A DNA stretch of 64,000 nucleotides from Marinobacter sediminicola (GCF_031157525.1 NZ_JAVIXR010000001.1:248001-312000); one strand, 5' to 3'; positions 43,202 through 53,217 are shown, numbered from the stretch's first letter. The notes: generated by a model not told the origin, from the letters alone. Translations and numbers: made by a program.

Positions 43202-44827
43202 ATGGGACATAACAGCCACAAGCGCCAGCTTCTCGCGGCCATGATAGCCACGACACTTTCTTGTGGTGCACAGGCCCAGTTGGCGCAGAACCTGACTATT
43301 CACCCGAAAGCTCTGGCTCTGGGTAATGCTGTTACAGCCGACCCCCCGGGGATCATGGCTGTTCACTTCAATCCGGCCGGTTTGACCAAGTTGGAAGGTC
43401 GCCAGTTTGAAATCAACCTGCTGGGTGTCTATCTGGATGTTGACGCTGATTTTACCGCTCCGGAAGGCTATGAAATATTCGGCATTGATGGCACGGAAAT
43501 AGACCCGAATACTGGCCAACAGCGGGATCCGGTTGCCAACACCCACAGTCACTCCAACAACGTAGCGCTCTACGTCCCCGGCTTTGGAATTGTGCGCACG
43601 CCGCCCGGGCCTGCGATTGCGCCTTCTGCGGGTTTTAGCATCACACCACCTGGTTCAAAACTGACGTTTGCCAATGCGTTCTACCTACCCATGGCGGCTG
43701 GTTTCTACCGTGATAAAGATGATCCGGGCCGCTATCAGCCCCAAGCCGCTGCATTGCAGCGCACGACCTACCTTTCGCCGACTGTAGGTTACAAAGTTAA
43801 TGATGAGTGGTCTGTGGGTGCAGGTATTCACTTGTCGCACATGGGGATTGCGGCCGATCAGTATATGCGGGCGCCGAACATGCTGTTGGGTGTTGCGGAG
43901 ATTCTTCAGGATGCATTTAATTGCGAAAGTGGCGATGAGCCATTGCAGCCTTGGTTGGCCCTTTGTGGCGGTAACGTGGGCCCTTGGGACGATATAGGTG
44001 CTTTGTCGCTTAATGTTCAGGACAGCCTTTCACCTACCTACACACTTGGGGTCATGTGGGAGCCTGTAGATTGGTTTGCTTGGGGCGCAAGCTACACCTC
44101 CGAAGCTGAAATGAACATGAAAGGCACCTTCGAGATTCAGTACACGGACGACTGGTCCGGGTTTTGGCAGAGTGTTAACGGATCAGTTTTGGGTGCTATT
44201 ACCTCAGCCATTCTCAGCCTGCCGTCCGGGGCGCCACGAGAGGCCGGCAACGTCAGTATGGATCTTGTGTATCCGCAGCATTTTCAAACCGGCATCAGTG
44301 TGGATGTACATCCGAAACTCACATTAAACGCCGACATAGGCTGGACTGATTACGCACAGTGGGATGCATTCCTGTTCCGTTTTGATCGTAATCTTGAGTT
44401 TCTGAACGCTGCGCGAATTCTGTCTCCGGACAATGCCACGCCGAACACACTCAAATTACCGTTGGGTTTCACCAGCCAGTGGAACTGGGCCTTCGGTGCG
44501 GAATTTCATGCTTCCTCGCGGCTCGATTTGAGGGCGGGTGTTGAGATTCGTGACTCGGTGATTCCTGATGACCAGCGCTCGGTTATGGCTCCGTTTGGTG
44601 GCGCAAACCTGTACAGTGTTGGAATGGGATACAAATGGGACAAGAATACAGAAATCGATATGAATCTCAGTTACCTGCATTCAATCGAAACGATTCCGGC
44701 AAACACCAGTTGTAATATTAACTGCGATAACATAACCAATATTATCTATAACCCCTACGCAGGGCTGGATGTGAAAACATCTCTCCGCGTTGTTATGGCG
44801 GGTATCAGTTTCCGGAAAAAATTCTGA
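43202..44827 (+). CDS. FadL/TodX-family outer-membrane transporter
   Basis: A 541-aa OmpP1/FadL-type barrel for hydrophobic compounds. The signal ends near GAQA; the mature N-terminus has the plug-type segment KALALGNAVTADPPG and NPAGLTKLEGRQFEI. The C-terminal strand ends FRKKF. Long-chain fatty acids or alkanes are typical ligands of the family, and a marine host makes this plausible, but the ligand is not readable from the sequence. It is longer than E. coli FadL by about 95 residues. Confidence 0.82.
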   Translation: MGHNSHKRQLLAAMIATTLSCGAQAQLAQNLTIHPKALALGNAVTADPPGIMAVHFNPAGLTKLEGRQFEINLLGVYLDVDADFTAPEGYEIFGIDGTEIDPNTGQQRDPVANTHSHSNNVALYVPGFGIVRTPPGPAIAPSAGFSITPPGSKLTFANAFYLPMAAGFYRDKDDPGRYQPQAAALQRTTYLSPTVGYKVNDEWSVGAGIHLSHMGIAADQYMRAPNMLLGVAEILQDAFNCESGDEPLQPWLALCGGNVGPWDDIGALSLNVQDSLSPTYTLGVMWEPVDWFAWGASYTSEAEMNMKGTFEIQYTDDWSGFWQSVNGSVLGAITSAILSLPSGAPREAGNVSMDLVYPQHFQTGISVDVHPKLTLNADIGWTDYAQWDAFLFRFDRNLEFLNAARILSPDNATPNTLKLPLGFTSQWNWAFGAEFHASSRLDLRAGVEIRDSVIPDDQRSVMAPFGGANLYSVGMGYKWDKNTEIDMNLSYLHSIETIPANTSCNINCDNITNIIYNPYAGLDVKTSLRVVMAGISFRKKF

Positions 44828-44861
44828 CGGCACGCTGTTTCGTGCTCAAAAGGGCGTATCA

Positions 44862-45854
44862 GTGAACAGACATAGATTCCTGCATGCTGCTGTTTGTCTG
44901 ATTCTTGGTGCGATGTTGTCTGCCTGCCAGATTGGTGGCTCAACCGTATCAAACAGGGAAGGCTATTTTTCCTGGGTTGATGAGCAGGGGCGCGTGCGTT
45001 ACTCGCCCATAGTGGAGGAGCCCGCCAAGGAAATGCCGGTCAGCCAGTCTGCCGACGCTGACGAGTTTACAACGGCCAATTATCCAGATGCAGAAGAGTT
45101 GCGGCGCCGGGGCTATGTGCGTGAAGGGGATGAACAACCTTATTTTACCTGGCGCGACGCCGATGGCACCGTTCGAAATACCTATTACCAGCCAGATACC
45201 CGAACCGATAAGGAAAAAGGGTTTATCGCTCCTCCGCTCGGGGCAACCCCTGCAAAAGTCTATCGCGCCGGCGACACTCTTATTGAAGCTGAACCGGTGG
45301 CCGGGCACGATCCTGATGCCTTTGCCATTCTTGGCATCAAGGACACTGGCGAAGACTACCTGAGCCGATTTTCCGAAACCTGCTGCGAGACGCTGGACAC
45401 CGAAGATCATGAACGCTGGCAGGAAAACCGGGAATTTGGCGTACACCTGAAGGACAGTTCCCCTAAGCACATGTTCCTAACAGGCTTGAGCCCCTATCAG
45501 CTGATTTCATTGCCACAAGGAGATCAAACTGAAGGGCAGCTGCTTCGTTTGCGGTCCTATGCCAGTGCGGGCGTGGTTGCGCCTTCGGTGCTGTTTCTTG
45601 ATGGCAACTTGAGTCCAGTGCGATTGGTAACGGATCTGGTGTCGGATTTTGTGCCGGAGAACTGGCACCGCCGAGGTTATCTGGAAGCTCGTATTGCATT
45701 TTCCAGCACCGGAGCGGAGCGCTGGATGCTTGTCTTCACCCGCAGTGAGGACCTCGAAGGCCAAACGGTAATTGAAACCCGCCGTGGCCCCCGAAAAATA
45801 CCCCATGTCAGCACCGGTGAAATGGGACTGGACATGGTAGACGCTCTACAATAA
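44862..45854 (+). CDS. MalM-like lipoprotein with two DUF4124-type segments
   Basis: A 330-aa lipoprotein (lipobox LSAC) starting at GTG 44862 after AAGGG. Two DUF4124-like segments occur near the N-terminus (YFSWVDEQGRVRYSP and YFTWRDADGTVRNTYY), about 60 residues apart. The C-terminal half resembles the MalM family (HMFLTGLSPYQLISLP; SVLFLDGNLSPVRLV). No maltose genes are nearby, so the E. coli name should not be transferred. It ends the plus-strand envelope series, 6 bp from the convergent deacetylase gene. Confidence 0.6.
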   Translation: MNRHRFLHAAVCLILGAMLSACQIGGSTVSNREGYFSWVDEQGRVRYSPIVEEPAKEMPVSQSADADEFTTANYPDAEELRRRGYVREGDEQPYFTWRDADGTVRNTYYQPDTRTDKEKGFIAPPLGATPAKVYRAGDTLIEAEPVAGHDPDAFAILGIKDTGEDYLSRFSETCCETLDTEDHERWQENREFGVHLKDSSPKHMFLTGLSPYQLISLPQGDQTEGQLLRLRSYASAGVVAPSVLFLDGNLSPVRLVTDLVSDFVPENWHRRGYLEARIAFSSTGAERWMLVFTRSEDLEGQTVIETRRGPRKIPHVSTGEMGLDMVDALQ

Positions 45855-45875
45855 AACCGATCAGTCTTCCGGTTT
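45854..45875. terminator. Short hairpin between convergent genes
   Basis: AAACCG-N10-CGGTTT in the 6-bp gap and flanking ends of the MalM-like gene and the deacetylase gene. The flanking A's and T's are short, so it is only a weak candidate for a bidirectional terminator. Confidence 0.3.
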
Positions 45876-46892
45876 GCTCAAATCCAGCCATTGCTGTGAA
45901 AGCCAGTAAAAGCCACCCTCTTTAGCCGGGTGGGTACAGTTATAGCGGAATCGTCGGCTATTGAAGGGCTTGGGTGCCTTAATCGCCATACTGTCGCCAG
46001 ACACGTTAAAATCGATCCGCCCCATGCCCGAAGCAAAGCAGGTGAGCTTGGTGGGCTTAATGTCATCGACCAACGGCAAAGTAAGGGTCGGAGGGTTGGC
46101 GCGCACGATTCCGTCAGGCAGCTTGTTTGTGTCTATGGGGAAGGCTTTACTGTTTAATTTATCTTTCAGCCCGTTGAGCTGCCCGTAGGCATTGGCCATG
46201 GGAAATCGGGGCAAGCGGGTTTTTCCTGTAAGGGGGCCGATAGCACCTGATTGTTGCCCGAAACCGTACCAGCCTCGTTCTGCGACAGCTGCTTCAAGAG
46301 CTTCATCGAACTCACCATAGGGATAAGCAAATACAGGCAGTCCGGTTCCCAGTTTCCGTTTTAATTCAGCTTGTGCGGTATCCAGGCTGTGAGTTATCCG
46401 CTTTTTCCAATCTGACTCCGCCTCGTCCGGCTTTCGTGCCAGGTGGCCGTGCCCTGCAGTGTGGTTGGCAATGCTTACGCCGTCCTGTTTCGCCAGTTCC
46501 CGCAGTTGTGCCCAGGTCATGTAGCCGTGTTTTCCGATGGCGGCCGTGTCGACGAAAATCGTGTATGGCAAACCCCGTTCCTGGAGGATGCCTGCGCCTG
46601 TGCTGTATACCGACTCATAGGCATCATCAAAGGTGATAGCGATGCGTTGGTCCGTCGACGGTTTGTCGGAAAAAATGTCCTTTGTGGCCTTATGCAAATC
46701 AACAACCTCAAGCCCCAGCTCGCTGATCATGTCCAATTGTGCATTGAACAGTGAGGTAGAGGTGCTGGTTGATGGCGGTGTAGACTCGCTGATGTGGTGA
46801 TATTGAAGTACGACGAGATCGGCTTTTACGCCAAAACTTGTCAGAAAGAGTGAGATCAGGGCTGCTGATATCCAGGATTTTCGTGCGATCAT
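45861..46892 (-). CDS. Polysaccharide deacetylase, exported
   Basis: A 343-aa NodB-type deacetylase with a signal peptide (ending VKA). The start VVLQYHHISEST, the catalytic Asp pair in TFDDAYES and the zinc-binding HTAGH are present, with a late FAYPYGEFDEAL motif. It resembles the N-terminal catalytic half of PgaB, but no pga genes are here. The substrate could be peptidoglycan or an exopolysaccharide. Its start overlaps the stop of the J-domain gene (ATGA). Confidence 0.85.
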   Translation of the reverse strand: MIARKSWISAALISLFLTSFGVKADLVVLQYHHISESTPPSTSTSTSLFNAQLDMISELGLEVVDLHKATKDIFSDKPSTDQRIAITFDDAYESVYSTGAGILQERGLPYTIFVDTAAIGKHGYMTWAQLRELAKQDGVSIANHTAGHGHLARKPDEAESDWKKRITHSLDTAQAELKRKLGTGLPVFAYPYGEFDEALEAAVAERGWYGFGQQSGAIGPLTGKTRLPRFPMANAYGQLNGLKDKLNSKAFPIDTNKLPDGIVRANPPTLTLPLVDDIKPTKLTCFASGMGRIDFNVSGDSMAIKAPKPFNSRRFRYNCTHPAKEGGFYWLSQQWLDLSKPED

Positions 46893-47566
46893 GCGTGCTC
46901 CAAAATCTGACTGAAGTGTGCCTTCAGAATGGCAAACGCTTCGTTTAGTGACTGTATTGCTTCTGTCTCGCCACCACGGTCGGGGTGAGCTTGCATCACC
47001 GCCCGCCGAAACGCTTGTTTTACCGTGTGAAATCGGTCGGGAACAGAATCAAACCCGAGAACTTGGGCGGCTTGTAGAATCTCCGTGTTGCCGGGTTTGC
47101 AACCGCTTCGGCCCTCCCAGAAGTTATCCATCATTTGCTGAACCGTTTCTTCCGGTAGCTCATATTGCGATAGATCCAGATAGAAGCTGCGAAGGCTGTC
47201 CACTGCCCCGGGTAGTCCCTTACCACCGATAATATCTTGAGACTCAATACCGATACGCAAAGGAGATATGTACAGATTTTCTCCGGCTTCTGCGAGGGTA
47301 TCCCTCAAGCGGTAAAGTACATGGAATAGTAAAAAGTGCACCGGGTAGAGCTTTTGAATGTCATGAAACTCCAGGGCGCCAATCAAATTCCAAGGTGGGC
47401 CTTGAAGCTTTTTGATCAGGCTGAGTTCGTCTGTGCCGGCTGGCGCGTTGCGGAGTTCATGCTCAACAGCCACCAATAGATGCTCAACCTGCTGCTCAAG
47501 CAATGTATCCGGTGCATTTGCAAACGTTCTTTCCGACAGCTTCGTAGAAGCGGATATGTTTTTCAT
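46889..47566 (-). CDS. DnaJ-related J-domain protein
   Basis: A 225-aa protein with an N-terminal DnaJ-related region (LLEQQVEHLLVAVEHELRNA; LFHVLYRLRDTLAEAGENLY) and a C-terminal J-domain carrying the HPD motif (AVMQAHPDRGGETEAIQSLN). It probably stimulates DnaK on a special client set. It is coupled to the deacetylase gene by a 4-bp overlap and follows the TetR gene by 28 bp. Confidence 0.82.
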   Translation of the reverse strand: MKNISASTKLSERTFANAPDTLLEQQVEHLLVAVEHELRNAPAGTDELSLIKKLQGPPWNLIGALEFHDIQKLYPVHFLLFHVLYRLRDTLAEAGENLYISPLRIGIESQDIIGGKGLPGAVDSLRSFYLDLSQYELPEETVQQMMDNFWEGRSGCKPGNTEILQAAQVLGFDSVPDRFHTVKQAFRRAVMQAHPDRGGETEAIQSLNEAFAILKAHFSQILEHA

Positions 47567-47594
47567 GGTCCCAATGTTAGGCCAGCAGCCGCAC

Positions 47595-48239
47595 TCAGGG
47601 AAGGGCAGCTAGTCCGCGAAGCCCACCTTGGAATAGTGCGGTAGTGAGGTTAGTCGCCCGGTCTACTTCAGTATCCGCTTGTTCCGGGGCCAGGTGTACC
47701 CGCCGAGCTACCACCAGGCTGGTCTCATAGGCGACGCCGAAGAACGAAGCACAGAGATATTCCTGGTCAACGTTTGGCAAGATCCCCCGGGTGACGGCGC
47801 TACGCACATCATCTTCCAGCGACATCATGATGAGCTCAAGTATGCCCGAACCAAACAGCTCTCTGATGGCGCGATCGTTACGGTGAGCCAATTCGTAAAC
47901 AAGGGGGTCCTTTGCGGTGGCGCTGAAAAGCGCATGGTAGGAGCGGTGAATAAATTCTTCAGTAGTCACAGCGGATCGGCGTGAGCGAGTCAGATTCTCG
48001 TTCAAGCCACTCAGGAAATCTGTAAGAAGTGCGGCAAAGATATCCTGCTTGTTGCGAAAGTAGTTGTAGAAGGTGCCGGAAGCCAGATCCGTTTTCTTGA
48101 TAAGGTCCCGAATGGTTGTGTTCTCATAACCTTTTTCTTGAAAGCAGATGCGAGCAGAATTCAGTATTGCTGAATGGTTGCGCAAGCGGTTACGCTCTCG
48201 CTTGCCTGGTGTTTCTTTACCCGAGCTCAACATATCCAT
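47595..48239 (-). CDS. TetR-family transcriptional regulator
   Basis: A 214-aa TetR repressor. The N-terminal HTH reads [20 protein letters not shown] then [20 protein letters not shown]. The ligand domain is unassigned. ATGs at 48239 and 48233 are both possible starts. It is divergent from ttcA with 72 bp between starts, and may form a unit with the J-domain and deacetylase genes. Target and inducer unknown. Confidence 0.88.
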   Translation of the reverse strand: MDMLSSGKETPGKRERNRLRNHSAILNSARICFQEKGYENTTIRDLIKKTDLASGTFYNYFRNKQDIFAALLTDFLSGLNENLTRSRRSAVTTEEFIHRSYHALFSATAKDPLVYELAHRNDRAIRELFGSGILELIMMSLEDDVRSAVTRGILPNVDQEYLCASFFGVAYETSLVVARRVHLAPEQADTEVDRATNLTTALFQGGLRGLAALP

Positions 48240-48311
48240 GTTAGTAGCCTGTCCCTGGTAGAAGTGGATGCGTATAATCTCACGATCATTTTCCCACTGA
48301 ACACAATTGAT

Positions 48312-49232
48312 ATGCCCGAAGCGATGAGTGACAGCCCCGAACAGAATTATAGTTCAGTATACGAACGTACTATTAAACTGGAGCAGAATAAACTGCAGAA
48401 ACGCCTGCGCCGGGATGTTGGTCAGGCCATTTCAGACTTCTCGATGATCGAAGCAGGCGACAAGGTAATGTGTTGCCTTTCAGGTGGCAAGGACTCTTAT
48501 GCCATGCTGGACATACTTCTCAATTTGAAGAAAAGCGCGCCAGTGTCGTTTGAGCTGATTGCTGTCAACCTGGATCAGAAGCAGCCGGGGTTCCCGGAAG
48601 AGGTTTTACCGCGCTATCTGGCCGAAATGGGCATCGAATATCACATCATTGAACGAGATACCTTCAGTATTGTCACTGACAAGGTAGCAGAGGGCAAAAC
48701 AACGTGCGGCCTATGTTCACGACTAAGGCGAGGCATTCTCTACAACTTCGCTGAGGAGCAGGGGGTCACCAAGATTGCCCTGGGCCATCACCGCGATGAT
48801 CTTCTCGAGACCCTGTTTCTGAATATGTTTTATGGCGGCAAGCTTAAAACCATGCCGCCGGTGCTGCACAGTGACGATGGCCGGAATACAGTGATTCGCC
48901 CCCTGGCATACTGCCGCGAGAAAGATATTGCCCGGTACGCGGAGCTTAGGGAGTACCCGATTATTCCCTGCAACCTCTGCGGTTCTCAGGAAAATCTGCA
49001 GCGTCAGGTCATCAAGGAAATGTTCCAGCACTGGGACAAGCAACATCCTGGCCGGCTTGAGTCGATGTTCCGGGCCTTATGCAATGTTGAGCCATCACAC
49101 CTCGCTGACCCTAACCTCTATGATTTTCGCGAGGGTAAACGCTTGGGGGGCAAGCGCCAGGCTGTCCAGACGGCTATGCCGGAACAAGGCCCGGAGCAGA
49201 GCTTTGGACGGCTGGACGTTCTGAATATTTAG
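48312..49232 (+). CDS. ttcA: tRNA 2-thiocytidine biosynthesis protein
   Basis: TtcA thiolates cytidine 32 of certain tRNAs using ATP and an Fe-S cluster. The product is 306 aa. The PP-loop [14 protein letters not shown] and two CxxC pairs ([12 protein letters not shown] and [15 protein letters not shown]) are as in the family. The ATG at 48312 is chosen because upstream in-frame sequence does not look coding. Confidence 0.95.
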   Translation: MPEAMSDSPEQNYSSVYERTIKLEQNKLQKRLRRDVGQAISDFSMIEAGDKVMCCLSGGKDSYAMLDILLNLKKSAPVSFELIAVNLDQKQPGFPEEVLPRYLAEMGIEYHIIERDTFSIVTDKVAEGKTTCGLCSRLRRGILYNFAEEQGVTKIALGHHRDDLLETLFLNMFYGGKLKTMPPVLHSDDGRNTVIRPLAYCREKDIARYAELREYPIIPCNLCGSQENLQRQVIKEMFQHWDKQHPGRLESMFRALCNVEPSHLADPNLYDFREGKRLGGKRQAVQTAMPEQGPEQSFGRLDVLNI

Positions 49233-49276
49233 GTATGGCGGGATGATTGCTTGGAGAGGCACAACGCAGGCCTGGT

Positions 49277-49966
49277 TCAGTGGCCGGTCAGTGCCAGCAG
49301 GGGCAGGGTCCAAAGCCCAAAAATAATCAACAGAGCGCCGGTGAATTTCCGGAATGTCTGATTGCTTTTCAAACCGTTGATCCAGGTAGCCGCATAACCT
49401 GCCCCGAGCATCGAGGGCAGGGTGCCCAGCCCAAAAAACACCATGGTAAGTGCTGCCGAACCTATTGTCGGTTGCAAGGCTGCCCAGCCAAGCGTGCTAT
49501 AGACTAATCCACACGGCAACCAGCCCCAGAGAGCCCCGAGAGCGAGAGCCTGCCCCGCATGATTGATCGGGAGAATCTTGCTGGCAAGAGGCGATAGACG
49601 CTTCCAGAGGGGGGCACCAACGCGCTCTACATAACGAATGCCTTGCCACCATTGTCCCATGGAAAGCCCCATGGCAATCAGCAGCAGGCCCGCCGCCGAG
49701 CGCAGCAAGATACCCATCTGCGCCCACTGATTTGCAGCTGAGGTACTTAGAAGTGCGATCAGTGCCGCGATCAGTGCGTAGCTTCCTATGCGCCCAAAGT
49801 TGTACGCAAGCAATAACATTGATTGCCGAAAGCGGAACCCCTTGCCAACCGGCAGCGCCATGGAGAGAGAAGCGCTGATTCCGCCGCACATGGCAATGCA
49901 GTGAGTGCTGCCAAGCAGGCCGATGAGAAACGCACTGGGATAACTGAGATACAATTCCGGGCTCAT
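49277..49966 (-). CDS. TauE/SafE-like membrane protein of the cbb3 assembly cluster
   Basis: A 229-aa membrane protein with about six helices, with SAFLIGLLGSTHCIAMCGGIS at the start and the conserved ALGALWGWLPCGLVYSTL segment. This form, with Cys in MCGG and LPCG motifs, is regularly found beside ccoS and may carry copper or assist oxidase maturation. It is not necessarily a sulfite exporter. Its start overlaps the ccoS stop (ATGA). Confidence 0.8.
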   Translation of the reverse strand: MSPELYLSYPSAFLIGLLGSTHCIAMCGGISASLSMALPVGKGFRFRQSMLLLAYNFGRIGSYALIAALIALLSTSAANQWAQMGILLRSAAGLLLIAMGLSMGQWWQGIRYVERVGAPLWKRLSPLASKILPINHAGQALALGALWGWLPCGLVYSTLGWAALQPTIGSAALTMVFFGLGTLPSMLGAGYAATWINGLKSNQTFRKFTGALLIIFGLWTLPLLALTGH

Positions 49967-50217
49967 GTTCGGTCAGGCTTGGTCTCGGATTCGCCATCTT
50001 CAACCTGAACTTCATTGCTTGGTGAGTCAGCCGCTTTTTGCTGTTTGTCCGTGCGGGCTTCCTCCGGGATCATATCTATATCGTCATCGTACAGAATGCG
50101 GTGTGCAGGCCCCTCCAGATCATCGTATTGACCATTTTTGACGGCCCAGGAAAATAGAAAAATGCCCATCACCACGAGAATCAGCATGATCGGAATCAGG
50201 AACACTACGACTTCCAC
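49963..50217 (-). CDS. ccoS: cbb3 oxidase maturation protein CcoS
   Basis: An 84-aa protein with one N-terminal membrane helix (IPIMLILVVMGIFLFSWAV) followed by the CcoS motif KNGQYDDLEGPAHRILYDDD. The start is GTG at 50217, after a GAGG site. The acidic C-terminal tail is longer than in the shortest homologues. CcoS helps cofactor insertion into CcoN. Confidence 0.9.
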   Translation of the reverse strand: MEVVVFLIPIMLILVVMGIFLFSWAVKNGQYDDLEGPAHRILYDDDIDMIPEEARTDKQQKAADSPSNEVQVEDGESETKPDRT

Positions 50218-50254
50218 GGGATAAACCTCATATTAAAACCAGATGTTCACGGTA

Positions 50255-52705
50255 TCAGGGCGCAACCTGTGCGCCAACTTGTAATGTTCCGGGACGAGTT
50301 TTGGCCCGAGTCTGTTTGCCGAGGCGTAATGCGTTCAATACGACAATCAGGGAGCTAATCGACATTCCAATTGCTGCCAGCCAGGGTGGAACCAGGCCTG
50401 CTGCTGCCAGAGGCAACGCACTGACGTTGTAGATGAGTGCCCATGCCATATTTTGCCGAATGATCTTTCGGGTGCGGCGGCTGGTATCCAGCGCCTCTAC
50501 AAGTTGCATTAGTTGGCCATTGAGCAAGACAGCATCTGCTTTCAGTTGCGTAAGATCCGCTGCAGTGCCCATGGCAACCGATATACCTGCGCCAGCCATA
50601 GAGGGTAGGTCGTTGAGGCCGTCACCAACCATCATCACCTGATGGCCTTCTGCTTTGAGCTTTTGCAGAATCTCAAGCTTTTGTTCTGGCGATGCCTGGC
50701 CAATTGCCTCATCGATTCCCAACATGTCCGCTATCTCGCGCACATGGCCGGATCGATCTCCGCTCAACAATAACGTGCGAATACCTGCATTCTGCAACGC
50801 TTTGACAGCTTGGGCCGCGTCCTCCCGGGGCTGGTCATCAAGCCAGAAGCTTGCAAGCCATTCGGTATCGGAGGCCAGCCAGATTTCCATGCCTGTGTGG
50901 GGCTCTGATTCCGGTTCTGGCGCGTTCAGATGTTCCGCCACGAAGGCCTTGTGCCCAATAAAAAACGTGTGATCACCCAAACGCCCGGTTAGGCCACCAC
51001 CCAAATGGTTGGTGACCTCTTCGATGGCTGCAGATGGCCGGTTGTGAAATACCTGTGCAATAGGGTGTTCAGAATGTTGCTCAAGACCGGAAGCCAGGCG
51101 CAGGCATGTATCTTTGCTTTTGCTTCCTGTAATGCGGGTATCAATCAGGCTCAATCTGCCTCGGGTCAGCGTGCCGGTTTTGTCGAAGATTACCGTGTCT
51201 ATGGTATTCATGGACTCAAGTGCATGGCCGCGGGTGGGAAGGAAGCCCAGCCGCCGCAGTTTGACCGTGGCAGAGGTAATCGCAGTCGGCGTTGCCAGCG
51301 ACAGTGCGCAGGGGCAAGTCACTACAAGTACGGAGAGAGTGATATCGAAAGCATTGTCTGCTCCTGCCCACCACCATCCGATCCAGACTACAGGGGCAAG
51401 AATTAGCACGCGCCCAACAAACTTGCCTGCTATGCGGTCTGCCATACGGGCGACAGGTGGCTTTTCGGATTGCACCCGGTCGAGTATCCGAAGAATGCCG
51501 GATAGTCGTGTTTGAGCTCCGGACTTCTCAACTTGAATATCCAGCGGGTTTTCGCCATTCACGCTACCCGCATGCACTCTGTTGCCAGGAACCCGGGTTT
51601 CCGGCAAATACTCACCAGTGAGTGCGGACTCATTGAGCGTGGACTGGCCGCGCAGAATTACCCCATCTACTGGCAGTGTTTCTCCAGGCCGGATACGAAC
51701 CACGTCGCCGGGTTTTACCTGGTGGGCGGGTACAACTTCCGTTTCCTCGCCGGTCACCTTGGTTGCTACTGTTGGGTTGAAGCCCGCCAAGGCATTACCA
51801 GTAAGTCCCGCGCGGTATCTTGCCTGAGCTTCAATGTAGCGTCCGAGCAGCAGGAAAAAGGTAAACATACAGACAGATTCAAAATAGACCTCTTCACCGC
51901 CCATTACGGTTACCCAGGCACTCGCCAGGTATGCAAGGCCTATAGCAATGGCCACAGGTACATCCATGGTCAGATGTCGGGTCTTTATATCCCTGAACGC
52001 ATTGCGGAAAAACGAATCGGCGCTGTAGAAAACAACGGGCGTCGCCACCAATAAACCAAACCACCGGAAAAAGGACACAAGCTCAGGTGACAGGTCGCTG
52101 ACCAGCTCAAAGTAGAGTGGGAAAGCGAGCATCATGCTTTGGAAGGTGCCCATGCCCGCGACAGCCAAGCGAATCAGCATGGAGCGATTTTCTGCTTTGA
52201 GTTGATCCTCTACTTCATCTGATTGATAGGGGCGGGCGGTGTAGCCGAGCTCATGTATAGCGATCAACAGATCGCTCAGTGCGGCTTGGTTCTGAGCCCA
52301 GTTGAGGCGTGCTCTTTGCGTGGTGTGGTTTACGGAGAAAGAAATCACACCAGGCTGCTTTTTCATGTGGTTTTCAAGCAGCCATATGCACGCGGCACAA
52401 GTGATGCCACCGATTAAAAGCTGGGCCTCCTGCCCACCCTTAACGGGAGATACAAAGGCTTGCTGAACCAGCGGGTGGTCCAGCTCTCTGAGTCTGTCGA
52501 GTTCGGCGGCTGTTAATTGGCGCGGTGTAATAGCGGTGTGCGTGCGGAGCTGATAAAAGCCTGTGAGGCCTTCAGTGTGAATGGTTTCACACACCGCCTT
52601 GCAACCGTGGCAACAGAAAAAACGTGTTTGGCCATCAAGCTCAAGAGTAATACGCGGCTCGCCGTCAGCCGGCTCGCCACAATGGAAGCAATCCACAGGG
52701 GTCAC
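50255..52705 (-). CDS. ccoI: Copper-exporting P-type ATPase of cbb3 assembly
   Basis: An 816-aa P1B-type ATPase delivering copper for the oxidase. The N-terminus has a cysteine-rich domain (CFHCGEP; FFCCHGCKAVC) and an HMA motif (GGITCAACIW). The transport motif CPCALS, phosphorylation site DKTGTLTRG and hinge GDGLNDLPSMAGAG are intact. The start is GTG at 52705, overlapping the ccoH stop. The Cys-rich extension is typical for CcoI and not for CopA. Confidence 0.94.
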   Translation of the reverse strand: MTPVDCFHCGEPADGEPRITLELDGQTRFFCCHGCKAVCETIHTEGLTGFYQLRTHTAITPRQLTAAELDRLRELDHPLVQQAFVSPVKGGQEAQLLIGGITCAACIWLLENHMKKQPGVISFSVNHTTQRARLNWAQNQAALSDLLIAIHELGYTARPYQSDEVEDQLKAENRSMLIRLAVAGMGTFQSMMLAFPLYFELVSDLSPELVSFFRWFGLLVATPVVFYSADSFFRNAFRDIKTRHLTMDVPVAIAIGLAYLASAWVTVMGGEEVYFESVCMFTFFLLLGRYIEAQARYRAGLTGNALAGFNPTVATKVTGEETEVVPAHQVKPGDVVRIRPGETLPVDGVILRGQSTLNESALTGEYLPETRVPGNRVHAGSVNGENPLDIQVEKSGAQTRLSGILRILDRVQSEKPPVARMADRIAGKFVGRVLILAPVVWIGWWWAGADNAFDITLSVLVVTCPCALSLATPTAITSATVKLRRLGFLPTRGHALESMNTIDTVIFDKTGTLTRGRLSLIDTRITGSKSKDTCLRLASGLEQHSEHPIAQVFHNRPSAAIEEVTNHLGGGLTGRLGDHTFFIGHKAFVAEHLNAPEPESEPHTGMEIWLASDTEWLASFWLDDQPREDAAQAVKALQNAGIRTLLLSGDRSGHVREIADMLGIDEAIGQASPEQKLEILQKLKAEGHQVMMVGDGLNDLPSMAGAGISVAMGTAADLTQLKADAVLLNGQLMQLVEALDTSRRTRKIIRQNMAWALIYNVSALPLAAAGLVPPWLAAIGMSISSLIVVLNALRLGKQTRAKTRPGTLQVGAQVAP

Positions 52706-53217
52706 CCTTGGGCGGATCCTTTCGGGCCCATATGCAAGTTGCTGTCGGTCGGTAACCAGGCCTCGCCTTTAAGGCGCCAGTGGTTATTCGGGCCGCGTAG
52801 CTCGTAGTACCAACGGCCGTTAATGTCATCCAGCATATTGCCCGTATAGTGGCCATTACCGTCACTACGGAACTGGATCGTACGGTCTTTTTCGGAAAGC
52901 GTTGGGTGAAACAGGTTGAGTATCAGATAAGGGAAGTCTGCAGGACCTTGTAGCGTGTTTACATGCATCAGGATACTGCGATCTTCGAACGAAATATCAG
53001 CGTTGAGCCCCATATCTGCCGCTGCTTGGTCACGGGCAATCTCGAGGTTAATGCCGCGCCCCTCTTTAGAGTAGTCGTCAGACACCATCGTATCTTTCAT
53101 GTTCGACGCTACAGCGAGCATGATCATGCTAACGGTAATAGCACATAATGGTGCAATGGTCAGAAACCAGAACCAGGGCTGGCGATACCAGGGTGCTACG
53201 GATACTTCTTGATTCAT
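52702..53217 (-). CDS. ccoH: FixH/CcoH family protein
   Basis: A 171-aa protein with one membrane helix near the N-terminus (FWFLTIAPLCAITVSMIML) and a periplasmic domain containing VSDDYSKEGRGINLEIARD, typical of FixH. The ATG at 53217 gives MNQEVSVAPWYRQPW; an upstream in-frame extension to 53250 is not needed. CcoH binds the immature cbb3 complex. It lies between ccoG and ccoI. Confidence 0.9.
   Translation of the reverse strand: MNQEVSVAPWYRQPWFWFLTIAPLCAITVSMIMLAVASNMKDTMVSDDYSKEGRGINLEIARDQAAADMGLNADISFEDRSILMHVNTLQGPADFPYLILNLFHPTLSEKDRTIQFRSDGNGHYTGNMLDDINGRWYYELRGPNNHWRLKGEAWLPTDSNLHMGPKGSAQG

Noticed and set aside
44862..45854. Maltose operon protein MalM as a functional name
   Set aside because: No malE/F/G/K or lamB genes are present and the protein has extra DUF4124-like segments, so only domain similarity is claimed.
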